DNA of 5,248 nucleotides from Pseudomonadota bacterium. Lineage in GTDB: Bacteria > Pseudomonadota > Gammaproteobacteria > Burkholderiales > SG8-39. The notes under the pieces were generated by a model, which saw only the letters and a program-made list of their open reading frames with translations, ran no database searches and had not been told where the DNA came from. The position numbers and the translations under genes were made by a program. Location: positions 1 to 5,248 of the forward strand of contig JAJZUN010000254.1 in assembly GCA_021848555.1 (NCBI GenBank), given 5' to 3'. Below are positions 1-5,248 of this stretch, piece after piece (the stretch's first letter is position 1; every line of letters starts with the position of its first letter).

Positions 1-567
1 GGGGTGATCGGGGCCGTGTTCGGCATCGTCGCCGGCTATTTCGGCGGGCGCACCGACCTCGTCGTGACCTATCTGATCACGGTGCGCCTGTCGCTGCCGG
101 TGATCCTGGTTGCGCTCACCACCGTGGCGCTGGCCGGCAGTTCCCTGTGGATGGTGATCCTGGTGCTGGGCCTGCTGAAGTGGGACCGCTACGCCGTGGT
201 GCTCCGCAGCGCCACGCAGCAGGTGCGCAACCTGGACTACGTGACCGCGGCGCGCGCGATCGGCTGCCCGACGTGGCGCGTCATCGCGGGCGAGGTGCTG
301 CCCAACGTATCCAGCCATTTGATTGTCGTCGCGACGCTGGAAATGGGCAGCGCGATCCTGCTCGAAGCGGCGCTGTCCTTCCTCGGCCTCGGCGTGCAGC
401 CGCCCGCGCCCTCCTGGGGACTGATGATCTCGGAGGCGAAAGGCTATATGTTTTTCAGCCCCTGGCTGATCAGCATCCCGGGCCTGGCGCTGTTCGCGCT
501 GGTGCTCGCGATCAACCTGCTCGGCGACGGCGTGCGCGACGTGACTGCGCCCGAAGGCCGCGCTTGA
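1..567 (+). CDS. ABC transporter permease, DppC/OppC type (3' part)
   Basis: This is the C-terminal 188 residues of an inner-membrane permease subunit of a peptide/nickel-type ABC importer. The reading frame is open from base 1, so the start lies upstream. Hydrophobic membrane segments are visible at about residues 1-13, 31-59, 106-130 and 155-175 of the visible part. Between them is the cytoplasmic EAA loop at residues 79-102 ([10 protein letters not shown], ending in LPN), which in this family docks on the ATPase subunit. The ending, with [13 protein letters not shown] and then NLLGDGVRD, is the usual C-terminus of DppC/OppC proteins. In such importers two permeases, one or two ATPases and a periplasmic binding protein work together; those partners would lie upstream. 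The M20 peptidase gene begins 25 bases downstream and is probably co-transcribed. The substrate cannot be read from this sequence. Family assignment is firm; calling it DppC rather than another member would be a guess. Confidence 0.93.
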   Translation, partial: GVIGAVFGIVAGYFGGRTDLVVTYLITVRLSLPVILVALTTVALAGSSLWMVILVLGLLKWDRYAVVLRSATQQVRNLDYVTAARAIGCPTWRVIAGEVLPNVSSHLIVVATLEMGSAILLEAALSFLGLGVQPPAPSWGLMISEAKGYMFFSPWLISIPGLALFALVLAINLLGDGVRDVTAPEGRA

Positions 568-580
568 ACGTTTCACCATT

Positions 581-586
581 GGGAGA
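581..586 (+). promoter_or_regulatory. Ribosome binding site of the M20 peptidase gene
   Basis: GGGAGA lies seven bases before the ATG at 593. It fixes this start over a TTG four bases upstream (589) in another frame, which would open a long spurious reading frame. Confidence 0.6.
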
Positions 587-592
587 ATTTGC

Positions 593-1990
593 ATGAGCCG
601 AGCCGAAGCGATCCGGGAGTCCGAACGCTATTTCGACGAGGGCGGTTTTTTCGCCGACCTGGCGCGGCGCGTGGCGATCAAAAGCGAGAGCCAGAATCCG
701 GCACGGCGCGCCGAACTGTCGGACTACCTGGAACAGGAGATGCAGCCCAGCCTCGAGCGCCTGGGCTTTCGCTGCAGCCTGCTCGCGAATCCTTCGGACA
801 AGGGCGGGCCGTTCCTGTTTGCCGAGCGCATCGAGGACGCAGCGCTGACCACCGTGCTCAGCTACGGCCACGGCGACGTGATCCGGGGACAGGAGGAACA
901 ATGGCGCGCGGGGCTCGATCCCTGGGTGCTCAAGCGCGAAGGCGAGCGCCTGTACGGCCGCGGCAGCGCCGACAACAAGGGCCAGCACACGATCAATCTG
1001 GGTGCGCTGGCGGCGGTGCTGCAGACGCGCGGGCGGCTGGGCTTCAACGTGAAGCTGCTCGTCGAGACCGGCGAGGAAACCGGCTCGCCCGGCCTCAAGC
1101 AGCTGTGCGCGCAGAACCAACAGCGCTTCGCCGCCGACGTGCTCATCGCATCCGACGGACCGCGGCTGACGCCTGCGCGCGCGACAATTTACCTCGGTAC
1201 GCGCGGCGCGCAGAACCTCGATCTCTCCGTGGACCTGCGCGCGGGCGGGCATCACTCCGGCAACTGGGGCGGGCTGCTGCGCAATCCGGCCATCGTGCTC
1301 GCGCAGGCGCTGGCCTGCATTACCGATGCGCGCGGCGCGATTCGCGTGCCCGAGTGGCGGCCGGATTCGCTCACCCCTGCGGTGCGCGCAGCGCTCGCCG
1401 ATCTCGTCGTCGAAGGCGGCGCGGACGGCCCCGGCATCGATGCGGACTGGGGCGAGCCCGGACTCACGCCGGCGGAGCGCGTGTTCGGCTGGTGCAGCTT
1501 CGAGGTGCTCGCCTTCGTTGCCGGCAATCCGGACAAGCCGGTGAACGCGATCCCTCCGCGCGCGAGCGCGCACTGCCAGCTGCGCTACGTCGTCGGCGTG
1601 GACCCGGCCGACATCGTGCCGGCGCTGCGGCGGCACCTGGATCGCCATGGCTTTGGCTTGGTGCAGCTGGCGCCGGCGCGCGACGGTTTCTTTGCAGCAA
1701 CGCGCCTCGCGCCGGACCATCCCTGGGTGAAATGGACTGCTGCATCGATCGCACGCACGCTGGGGGCTGCGCCTGCGATCCTGCCCAACCTCGGCGGTTC
1801 ATTGCCGAACGACGTGTTCGCCGATGTGCTCGGTCTGCCCACGGTGTGGATTCCGCATTCCTATGCGGCCTGTTCGCAGCATGCGCCGAACGAGCACCTG
1901 CTCGCGCCGCTGGTGCGGGAGGCGCTTGCGCTCATGGCAGGGATTTTCTGGGACCTGGGCGAAGCCGGAATCCCGGCGCGCGCCGCTTGA
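593..1990 (+). CDS. M20 family zinc peptidase / amidohydrolase
   Basis: This 465-residue protein is a di-zinc hydrolase of the ArgE/DapE/CPG2 (M20) family, whose members cleave peptide or N-acyl amide bonds. The metal and catalytic motifs are intact: GHGDV at 92-96 (H93, D95), GRGSADNKG at 122-130 (bridging D127), ETGEETGS at 158-165 (catalytic E161, metal E162), SDG at 187-189 (D188) and NEH at 433-435 (last ligand H435). Residues about 200-355 form the inserted dimerisation domain, with [10 protein letters not shown] at 218-227 and NAIPPRA at 318-324. Length is normal for the dipeptidase-like branch. There is no signal peptide, so it is probably cytoplasmic. The ATG is preceded by GGGAGA (581-586) with a normal gap, which supports this start. 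Its position just after a peptide-type permease suggests that it hydrolyses the imported compound. That is inference, and the substrate (dipeptide, acylated amino acid or carbamoyl compound) is unknown. Confidence 0.93.
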   Translation: MSRAEAIRESERYFDEGGFFADLARRVAIKSESQNPARRAELSDYLEQEMQPSLERLGFRCSLLANPSDKGGPFLFAERIEDAALTTVLSYGHGDVIRGQEEQWRAGLDPWVLKREGERLYGRGSADNKGQHTINLGALAAVLQTRGRLGFNVKLLVETGEETGSPGLKQLCAQNQQRFAADVLIASDGPRLTPARATIYLGTRGAQNLDLSVDLRAGGHHSGNWGGLLRNPAIVLAQALACITDARGAIRVPEWRPDSLTPAVRAALADLVVEGGADGPGIDADWGEPGLTPAERVFGWCSFEVLAFVAGNPDKPVNAIPPRASAHCQLRYVVGVDPADIVPALRRHLDRHGFGLVQLAPARDGFFAATRLAPDHPWVKWTAASIARTLGAAPAILPNLGGSLPNDVFADVLGLPTVWIPHSYAACSQHAPNEHLLAPLVREALALMAGIFWDLGEAGIPARAA

Positions 1991-1995
1991 AGCAT

Positions 1996-2017
1996 GGCGT
2001 TCCCCTGGGGGAGCGCC
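1996..2017 (+). terminator. GC-rich hairpin after the M20 gene
   Basis: The arms GGCGTTCCCC (1996-2005) and GGGGAGCGCC (2008-2017) are complementary with one G-T pair, giving nine pairs around a CTGG tetraloop. The hairpin begins five bases after the peptidase stop codon. No T run follows, so it is not a textbook intrinsic terminator. It could end transcription weakly or protect the 3' end of the transporter-peptidase message. A perfect ten-base palindrome, GCGTATACGC, follows at 2020-2029. Confidence 0.45.
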
Positions 2018-2019
2018 GC

Positions 2020-2029
2020 GCGTATACGC
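2020..2029. repeat. 10-base palindrome in the gap before the BON lipoprotein gene
   Basis: GCGTATACGC is a perfect inverted repeat between the M20 hairpin and the lipoprotein gene. It could be a half-turn protein-binding site or simply part of the hairpin cluster. No second copy was noticed in the window. Confidence 0.3.
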
Positions 2030-2081
2030 TTGTCACATTGCCATGCTGGAGTAGTAGAAGGTAAACCGATCGAGTCGTAAC

Positions 2082-2090
2082 AGAAGGAGG
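2082..2090 (+). promoter_or_regulatory. Strong ribosome binding site of the BON lipoprotein gene
   Basis: AGAAGGAGG is nearly a full complement of the 16S rRNA tail and lies eight bases before the ATG at 2099. It fixes this start and implies efficient translation. Confidence 0.7.
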
Positions 2091-2098
2091 AGCGAAGC

Positions 2099-2563
2099 AT
2101 GACTACCGATTGCACCAAATCGAGCTACCGCGTGTTTTGCGCGTTGGCAACGGCTGCTCTGGCCTTGTCGCTCGCGGCCTGCGGGGAGAAGCCCGCGGCC
2201 GAAAGCGCGACCGCGAAAATCGAAAGCGCAAGCGACGCTGCCGCACTCCAGGCAAAAGCGGCGGCCGCGGCGGCGGCGAAGAAACAGGCCGAGGAGCAAA
2301 AGGCGCAGGCCGACGCCGCGAAAAAGGCCGCGGACGAAAAGGCGGCCGCGGACCAGGCACTGGCCGACAAGGTGAAGGCTGCGCTGGTCGCGACGCCCAG
2401 CCTGAAGCGCCTCGGAGTGGACGTGCGCGCTTCCGATGGTGCGGTGACGCTGTTCGGCGCCGCGGACAGCAAGGCGCAGCGGCGCGAGGCGGAACTGGTC
2501 GCCTCCAAGGTGCCGGGCGTGCGCTCGGTCAAGGACGAGCTGCAGATCGTGAGGGGCTCCTAG
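2099..2563 (+). CDS. BON-domain lipoprotein
   Basis: This 154-residue protein starts with a lipoprotein signal peptide: a positively charged start, a hydrophobic core at about 12-27 and the lipobox LAAC at 25-28. C28 would be the lipidated residue and G29 follows, so there is no Asp outer-membrane avoidance signal. Residues about 38-95 are almost only Ala, Lys, Glu, Asp and Gln and should form a long helix or coiled coil. Residues about 88-152 match a single BON domain, with LADKVKAAL, the core VTLFG (116-120, conserved glycine G120) and the closing VPGVRSV. BON domains occur in OsmY and DolP (YraP) and bind phospholipid or other envelope surfaces. The expected site is the periplasmic face of the outer membrane. 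OsmY and DolP carry two BON domains, so this is a smaller relative. It stands alone between non-envelope genes, and its specific role is unknown. Confidence 0.88.
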   Translation: MTTDCTKSSYRVFCALATAALALSLAACGEKPAAESATAKIESASDAAALQAKAAAAAAAKKQAEEQKAQADAAKKAADEKAAADQALADKVKAALVATPSLKRLGVDVRASDGAVTLFGAADSKAQRREAELVASKVPGVRSVKDELQIVRGS

Positions 2564-2624
2564 CCGCGCCGAGCTATCAGCCCTGAGAGGATGGCGCTGC
2601 TATTGCCTGGCTGGCGGCGGAACC

Positions 2625-2651
2625 TCAAGTTTTCCCGATAGCGGCCGTAGA
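2625..2651 (+). promoter_or_regulatory. Candidate sigma-28 (FliA) promoter
   Basis: The -35-like box TCAAGTTT (2625-2632) matches seven of eight bases of the enterobacterial FliA consensus TAAAGTTT. After exactly 11 bases comes GCCGTAGA (2644-2651), which matches five of eight bases of GCCGATAA including the key GCCG. The expected transcription start would be roughly 25-30 bases before the GTG at 2685, a plausible leader. No sigma-70 -35 box was evident at the right distance from the alternative -10-like TAGATT (2648-2653). Recognised by eye, so a chance match remains possible. Confidence 0.5.
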
Positions 2652-2674
2652 TTAGGCTGTAGCGGCGGGCCGCT
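2640..2674 (+). repeat. Inverted repeat before the gene at 2685
   Basis: AGCGGCC (2640-2646) is the exact reverse complement of GGCCGCT (2668-2674), with a 21-base loop. AGCGGC at 2661-2666 can compete for the same right arm. The repeat spans the -10 region of the candidate FliA promoter and ends one base before the Shine-Dalgarno sequence, so it could be an operator or a structure that affects translation, or nothing more than GC-rich chance. Confidence 0.3.
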
Positions 2675-2684
2675 GGAGAGCAGC

Positions 2685-3035
2685 GTGAGTCAGGACGCGT
2701 CGGTTGCCGAACGTCGGCAGAACACCAGGCTGCGCGAGCAGTTCGAGCATGCTTACCAGAGCATCGCGCCCTTCCTCGACCCGAGGCTCACCTGGGGCGG
2801 TGTGCAGCTGGAGTACCTGGCCTTCCGCGCGCTGCGCGAAACCCTGCCGGGGCTCTCTTCCACCGAGGTCTGGCAGCTCGTATCCGCCTCGGTGCGCGTG
2901 TGCAAGGAGCGCGCAGCCACCGCGCAAGCGCCCGCGCCCCAGCTCATTATCCTGGACTCGACATTGCTGCGCGCCGCTCGCGAGGAACGCGGGATCGATC
3001 ATCCGCCTTCCATCTGCCCGACGGATTCCTGCTAA
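2685..3035 (+). CDS. Small protein of unknown function (116 aa)
   Basis: I do not recognise this family. The GTG start is chosen because GGAG (2675-2678) lies six bases upstream and because the frame then runs cleanly to TAA at 3033. The protein should be mostly helical, with amphipathic stretches at about 8-30, 41-53, 59-80 and 92-103. Visible motifs are LDPRLTWGG at 31-39, LSSTEVWQL at 57-65 and LIILDSTLL at 87-95. There is no signal peptide and no membrane segment. Three cysteines (C73, C111, C116) are present, two of them in the tail, but their spacing is not a standard metal motif. The candidate FliA promoter in front suggests membership of the late flagellar/motility regulon, though the protein does not resemble FlgM or any flagellar protein I can name. 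Codon use is like that of its neighbours, which supports real coding. Confidence 0.65.
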   Translation: MSQDASVAERRQNTRLREQFEHAYQSIAPFLDPRLTWGGVQLEYLAFRALRETLPGLSSTEVWQLVSASVRVCKERAATAQAPAPQLIILDSTLLRAAREERGIDHPPSICPTDSC

Positions 3036-3098
3036 TCTTTTGCCGGCGCCGCAGACCTCGCTGCGCGCGAGACTTCCGATGATGAGCGGGGACTGGGC

Positions 3099-3539
3099 AT
3101 GAGCAAGAAGACCATCGCCATGCTGCATCCGGGCGAAATGGGCGCCGCGATCGGTGCCGGCCTCCTCGCGCGCGGGCATCGCGTGCTGTGGGCCTTGGCC
3201 GGCCGCGGTGGCGCAAGCCGCGAGCGCGCCGAAGACAGCGGCCTCGAGGATGCAGGCACGCTCGCGCGCGCCGTGCGCGAGGCCGAAATCGTGTTTTCCG
3301 TCTGTCCGCCGCATGCGGCGCGGGATCTGGCGCGCTTCGAGGCAGCGGGGCTGCCCGCGGGCTTTCACCTGGCCGCGGCGGATATCTACCGCAGGCTGGA
3401 AGGATTCAAGGATGCGGCCAATCCGCCTGCCTTGTCCGAGGTGAAGGCTGCGCTGTTGCGCCGGCCTTCGTCCGTTTCCACCAGGACCGGACTGAACGCA
3501 GCGGCCTGGGCCGCAAGACCCGCGTTTCGCGCAAACTAG
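3099..3539 (+). CDS. NAD(P)-binding oxidoreductase, Rossmann/DUF1932 type, internally deleted
   Basis: The first 78 or so of 146 residues form the start of a Rossmann fold of the 6-phosphogluconate/3-hydroxyisobutyrate dehydrogenase superfamily. HPGEMGAAIGAGL (10-22) is the dinucleotide-binding loop, and IVFSVCPPHAARD (64-76) is the fourth strand and turn. From F80 the sequence FEAAGLPAGFH, AAADIYRRLEGFKDA and ALSEVKAALLR corresponds to the extreme C-terminus of full-length relatives, which as I recall have about 280-300 residues. The rest of the Rossmann domain, the catalytic lysine region and most of the helical DUF1932 domain are missing, about 130-150 residues, with the frame kept. The start ATG has GGGGA (3088-3092) before it. 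The last 25 or so residues do not resemble the family and may be read-through past the old stop. It is unlikely to be an active dehydrogenase: a decaying gene, a remnant nucleotide-binding protein or an assembly collapse are all possible. Confidence 0.7.
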   Translation: MSKKTIAMLHPGEMGAAIGAGLLARGHRVLWALAGRGGASRERAEDSGLEDAGTLARAVREAEIVFSVCPPHAARDLARFEAAGLPAGFHLAAADIYRRLEGFKDAANPPALSEVKAALLRRPSSVSTRTGLNAAAWAARPAFRAN

Positions 3540-3582
3540 CCCCCAAGGCGGGGCCAACAAGCGTAGTATGCTCCCCTTTTTT
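3539..3582 (+). promoter_or_regulatory. queE leader: competing GC-rich pairings and a T run
   Basis: GGGG at 3550-3553 can pair with CCCC at 3540-3543 (extended by G3539-C3554) or with CCCC at 3573-3576. The second pairing would enclose AGC/GCT (3560-3562 with 3570-3572) with a six-base bulge and is directly followed by six T (3577-3582). It could thus be a weak terminator for the gene before and, in principle, an attenuator for queE. TAGTAT at 3564-3569 resembles a -10 box, but no -35 box is seen at the right spacing. The function of this gap is unresolved. Confidence 0.3.
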
Positions 3583-3596
3583 CGGTACCCTCCAAC

Positions 3597-4232
3597 ATGG
3601 CCTATTCGGTCAAGGAAATCTTCTACACGCTGCAAGGCGAGGGCGCCAATACGGGCCGGCCGGCGGTGTTCCTGCGCTTTGCGGGGTGCAATCTGTGGTC
3701 GGGGCGCGAGGCCGACCGCGCCGCAGCCGTGTGCCGCTTCTGCGACACCGAGTTTGTCGGCACCGATGGCACCGGTGGCGGCAAGTTCGAAACCGCCGCA
3801 GCGCTCGCGGCTGCGGTGGAGCAGGCCTGGCCCGCGCCGCATGCGGCGCAACGCCTGGTCGTATGCACCGGCGGCGAGCCGCTGCTGCAGCTCGATGCGG
3901 TCCTGGTCGCGGCCCTGCGCGCGCGCGGCTTCATGCTTGCGGTGGAAACGAACGGCACGCTTGTGCCGCCCGCAGGCGAGCTGTGGCTGACGGTGAGCCC
4001 GAAGGCCGGCGCGCCGCTCAAGCTGACGCAGGGCGACGAGCTGAAGCTGGTGTATCCGCAAGCGGGAGTCGAGCCGGAAGACTACGCGCAGCTGGCATTC
4101 AGGCATTTCTTTCTGCAGCCCATGGACGGCCCGGAGCAGGCGCGCAACACGCGCCTCGCGACCGAGTATTGTCTCGCCCATCCGCGTTGGCGCCTGTCGC
4201 TGCAGACGCATAAACTCATAGGAATACGTTGA
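3597..4232 (+). CDS. queE: 7-carboxy-7-deazaguanine synthase (radical SAM)
   Basis: QueE is a radical S-adenosylmethionine enzyme that converts 6-carboxy-5,6,7,8-tetrahydropterin to 7-carboxy-7-deazaguanine on the way to preQ0 and queuosine in tRNA. At 211 residues it has normal length. [14 protein letters not shown] (3-16) is the typical start. The [4Fe-4S] ligands are C31, C46 and C49, spaced Cx14Cx2C; this longer-loop version of the CxxxCxxC motif is the form known in many proteobacterial QueE proteins. TGGEPLLQ (91-98) and VETNGT (116-121) contact SAM, and SPK (134-136), QPMDG (174-178) and the end [11 protein letters not shown] complete the family signature. The ATG is dictated by the conserved N-terminus although no Shine-Dalgarno sequence precedes it, only a pyrimidine-rich tract. 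The stop overlaps the queD start by one base, so the two are probably co-translated. Confidence 0.96.
   Translation: MAYSVKEIFYTLQGEGANTGRPAVFLRFAGCNLWSGREADRAAAVCRFCDTEFVGTDGTGGGKFETAAALAAAVEQAWPAPHAAQRLVVCTGGEPLLQLDAVLVAALRARGFMLAVETNGTLVPPAGELWLTVSPKAGAPLKLTQGDELKLVYPQAGVEPEDYAQLAFRHFFLQPMDGPEQARNTRLATEYCLAHPRWRLSLQTHKLIGIR
4219..4222 (+). promoter_or_regulatory. Ribosome binding site of queD inside queE
   Basis: AGGA lies nine bases before the ATG at 4232, within the last codons of queE. With the TGATG overlap it supports initiation at 4232 rather than at the TTG one codon earlier (4229). Confidence 0.45.
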
Positions 4233-4597
4233 TGGAAATCTGGAAGGCATTCACCCTCGAATCGGCACACCGGCTGCCCAACGTGCCGCCGGGGCACAAG
4301 TGCGCGCGCGTCCACGGCCACTCCTTCCGCGTCGAGATCCACCTGAGCGGGGAGCTCGATGCGCAGCTCGGCTGGGTGCAGGATTTCGGCGACGTCTCCG
4401 CCGCGTTCGGGCCGCTGTACGAGCAGCTCGATCATCGCTACCTCAACGATATTCCCGGACTGGAGAACCCGACCAGCGAGCAGCTCGCGCGCTGGATCTG
4501 GGCGCGGCTCAAACCGGCGCTGCCGCTGCTCGCGCAGGTGGTGGTACACGAGACCTGCACCTGCGGCGCGATTTATCGCGGCGACGACGGCAAATGA
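4232..4597 (+). CDS. queD: 6-carboxy-5,6,7,8-tetrahydropterin synthase
   Basis: QueD converts 7,8-dihydroneopterin triphosphate, made from GTP by GTP cyclohydrolase I, to 6-carboxy-tetrahydropterin, the substrate of QueE. The 121-residue product has the normal length for a bacterial member of the PTPS/QueD fold. The zinc ligands are H13, H28 and H30 (SAH at 11-13, HGH at 28-30). The catalytic cysteine is C24 in [10 protein letters not shown], the combination typical of QueD. VQDFGD at 49-54, the D67-H68 pair in QLDHRYLND and E107 in VVHET complete the active site and pterin anchor. These positions line up with the E. coli enzyme at a constant offset of three. The ATG overlaps the queE stop codon as TGATG, indicating coupled translation. 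The later enzymes QueC and QueF are not in the window, so the end product (queuosine or another 7-deazapurine) rests on genes elsewhere. Confidence 0.96.
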   Translation: MEIWKAFTLESAHRLPNVPPGHKCARVHGHSFRVEIHLSGELDAQLGWVQDFGDVSAAFGPLYEQLDHRYLNDIPGLENPTSEQLARWIWARLKPALPLLAQVVVHETCTCGAIYRGDDGK

Positions 4598-4602
4598 GCA
4601 GC

Positions 4603-4616
4603 TGCGCGCAAGCGCA
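4603..4616 (+). other. Small hairpin with GNRA loop between queD and the SDR gene
   Basis: TGCGC (4603-4607) and GCGCA (4612-4616) pair perfectly around a GCAA loop, a stable GNRA tetraloop. It sits five bases after the queD stop and has no T run, so it is not an intrinsic terminator. It may stabilise the 3' end of a queED message, or be chance in a GC-rich gap. Confidence 0.3.
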
Positions 4617-4623
4617 AACCAAC

Positions 4624-4630
4624 GGAGGAG
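4624..4630 (+). promoter_or_regulatory. Ribosome binding site of the SDR gene
   Basis: GGAGGAG is a strong Shine-Dalgarno sequence a few bases before the ATG at 4635 and decides this start. The gap from queD is only 37 bases, so the gene may be transcribed with queED. Confidence 0.6.
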
Positions 4631-4634
4631 AGCC

Positions 4635-5248
4635 ATGGACTTGGAACTGAAGGGCAAGGTCGCGATCGTCACCGGTGCTTCGCAGGGCATAGGCAAGGCC
4701 GCGGCCTTGCGTCTCGCCGCCGAGGGCGCGAGCGTAGTCATCGCCGCGCGCGGGCGGGAGTTGCTGGATCAGGTGGCGCAGCAGATACGCGCGGCCGGAG
4801 GCAGCGTCGCCGCGGTGGCAGCGGACGTGAGCCGAGCCGAAGATTGCGCCAGGCTGGTGGCGGAGGCGGTCCAGGCCTTTGGCCGGCTCGATATCCTCGT
4901 CAACAATGCCGGCACTTCGGCCACCGGCGCCTTCGAATCGGTGACCGACGCGTTGTGGCAGGCGGACTTCGAACTCAAACTGTTTGCCGCGATACGGCTG
5001 GCGCGCCTGGCGCTGCCGCATATGAACAAGCAGGGCGGCGGACGCATCATCAACATCACCAATATCGGCGCGAAGCAGCCGCGCGCCAAATCGATGCCGA
5101 CCACGGTCACGCGCGCCGCAGGGCTCGCGTTTACCAAGGCGCTGTCGAAAGAGTTCGCGCCGCAGCAGATCCTGGTCAACAGCATCTGCATCGGCTCGGT
5201 GCGCGCCGGACAGCATGAAGCGAAAGCGGCCAAGGCCGGTGTCGCGCT
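4635..5248 (+). CDS. SDR-family protein lacking the classical catalytic tetrad (3' end outside window)
   Basis: The visible 204 residues are a Rossmann-fold short-chain dehydrogenase/reductase, cut by the window end; typical members have about 250-265 residues. The cofactor loop TGASQGIG (13-20), the ADV turn (63-65) and NNAG (90-93) are intact, so NAD(P)(H) binding is expected. The basic AAR at 37-39 after the second strand favours NADP(H). All four tetrad positions are changed: the helix-4 Asn is K115 (in FELKLFAA), the Ser is N143 (in NITNIG), and the YxxxK pair is T156 and R160 (in PTTVTRAAG). The surrounding sequence is otherwise well kept, with TRAAGLAFTKALSKEFA where the active-site helix runs, so this is a coherent divergent subfamily, not random decay. 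I recall a beta-ketoacyl-ACP-reductase-like SDR group with imperfect tetrads to which it may belong. Substrate unknown; it may be non-catalytic or use other residues. Confidence 0.88.
   Translation, partial: MDLELKGKVAIVTGASQGIGKAAALRLAAEGASVVIAARGRELLDQVAQQIRAAGGSVAAVAADVSRAEDCARLVAEAVQAFGRLDILVNNAGTSATGAFESVTDALWQADFELKLFAAIRLARLALPHMNKQGGGRIINITNIGAKQPRAKSMPTTVTRAAGLAFTKALSKEFAPQQILVNSICIGSVRAGQHEAKAAKAGVA

Noticed and set aside
512..1720. A 402-codon - strand frame opposite the M20 gene.
   Set aside because: Antisense shadow of a conserved enzyme; no motif in its translation.
2030..2060. A sigma-70 promoter for the BON lipoprotein: TTGTCA at 2030-2035.
   Set aside because: The -35 box is good, but 16-18 bases downstream there is only AGTAGA/TAGTAG, which is a poor -10 box. 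Left unannotated.
589..2064. A 491-codon + strand frame over the M20 gene starting at a TTG.
   Set aside because: It overlaps the M20 frame, which has every catalytic motif, while this frame reads as arginine/glycine-rich sequence without a domain.
2240..2360. A tandem repeat in the GCG/AAG-rich stretch.
   Set aside because: It is the coding consequence of the Ala/Lys-rich helix of the BON lipoprotein, without a fixed repeat unit.
3540..3596. A preQ1 riboswitch upstream of queE.
   Set aside because: The gap is only 57 bases and I could not find the loop and A-rich tail pattern of a preQ1-I aptamer; the pairings seen are simple GC blocks.
4229..4231. TTG as an alternative start of queD.
   Set aside because: The ATG one codon later gives the usual QueD N-terminus and forms the TGATG overlap; TTG adds only one residue.
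2652..4250. A 532-codon open frame on the - strand across five + strand genes.
   Set aside because: It covers queE and parts of other well-supported + strand genes in antisense, its translation is arginine-rich with no recognisable domain, and long antisense frames are expected in DNA this rich in G+C.
4509..5216. A 235-codon - strand frame opposite queD and the SDR gene.
   Set aside because: Both + strand genes are well supported by motifs, and the antisense product has no domain.

Overview
The window is dense, about two-thirds G+C, and all genes lie on the + strand. The base composition, the alanine/arginine-rich proteins and the families present suggest a betaproteobacterium of Burkholderiales type, chromosomal or from a metagenomic assembly. 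This placement is an inference from composition and protein style. No rRNA, tRNA, CRISPR array, insertion sequence or phage gene is visible.

Layout. (1) Bases 1-567 are the 3' end of a DppC/OppC-type ABC transporter permease. After 25 bases comes a complete M20-family zinc peptidase/amidohydrolase (593-1990). The pair reads as the end of a peptide-uptake operon in which an imported substrate is hydrolysed, and it is closed by a strong hairpin just after the peptidase stop. (2) Bases 2099-2563 encode a small lipoprotein with an Ala/Lys/Glu-rich helical stretch and one C-terminal BON domain. (3) Bases 2685-3035 encode a 116-residue protein I do not recognise. It is preceded by a good match to a flagellar sigma-28 (FliA) promoter. 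(4) Bases 3099-3539 encode what looks like an NAD(P)-dependent oxidoreductase of the Rossmann plus DUF1932 type that has lost its whole middle in frame. (5) queE (3597-4232) and queD (4232-4597) overlap by one base and encode two enzymes of the 7-deazaguanine (preQ0/queuosine) pathway. (6) From 4635 to the window end runs a short-chain dehydrogenase/reductase (SDR)-like protein, cut by the edge, in which all four positions of the classical catalytic tetrad are replaced.

QueD makes 6-carboxy-tetrahydropterin from dihydroneopterin triphosphate, and QueE converts that to 7-carboxy-7-deazaguanine, so the two adjacent genes cover consecutive steps. The next enzymes, QueC and QueF, are not in the window. 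The genes around them (BON lipoprotein, unknown protein, shortened oxidoreductase, SDR) have no evident link to this pathway.

Most of the window is ordinary. The places worth a second look are the internally deleted oxidoreductase, the SDR without a catalytic tetrad, the sigma-28-like promoter in front of an unrecognised gene, and the short leader of queE, which has competing GC-rich pairings, a T run and no Shine-Dalgarno sequence. I see no clear sign of a wholly new multi-gene system.
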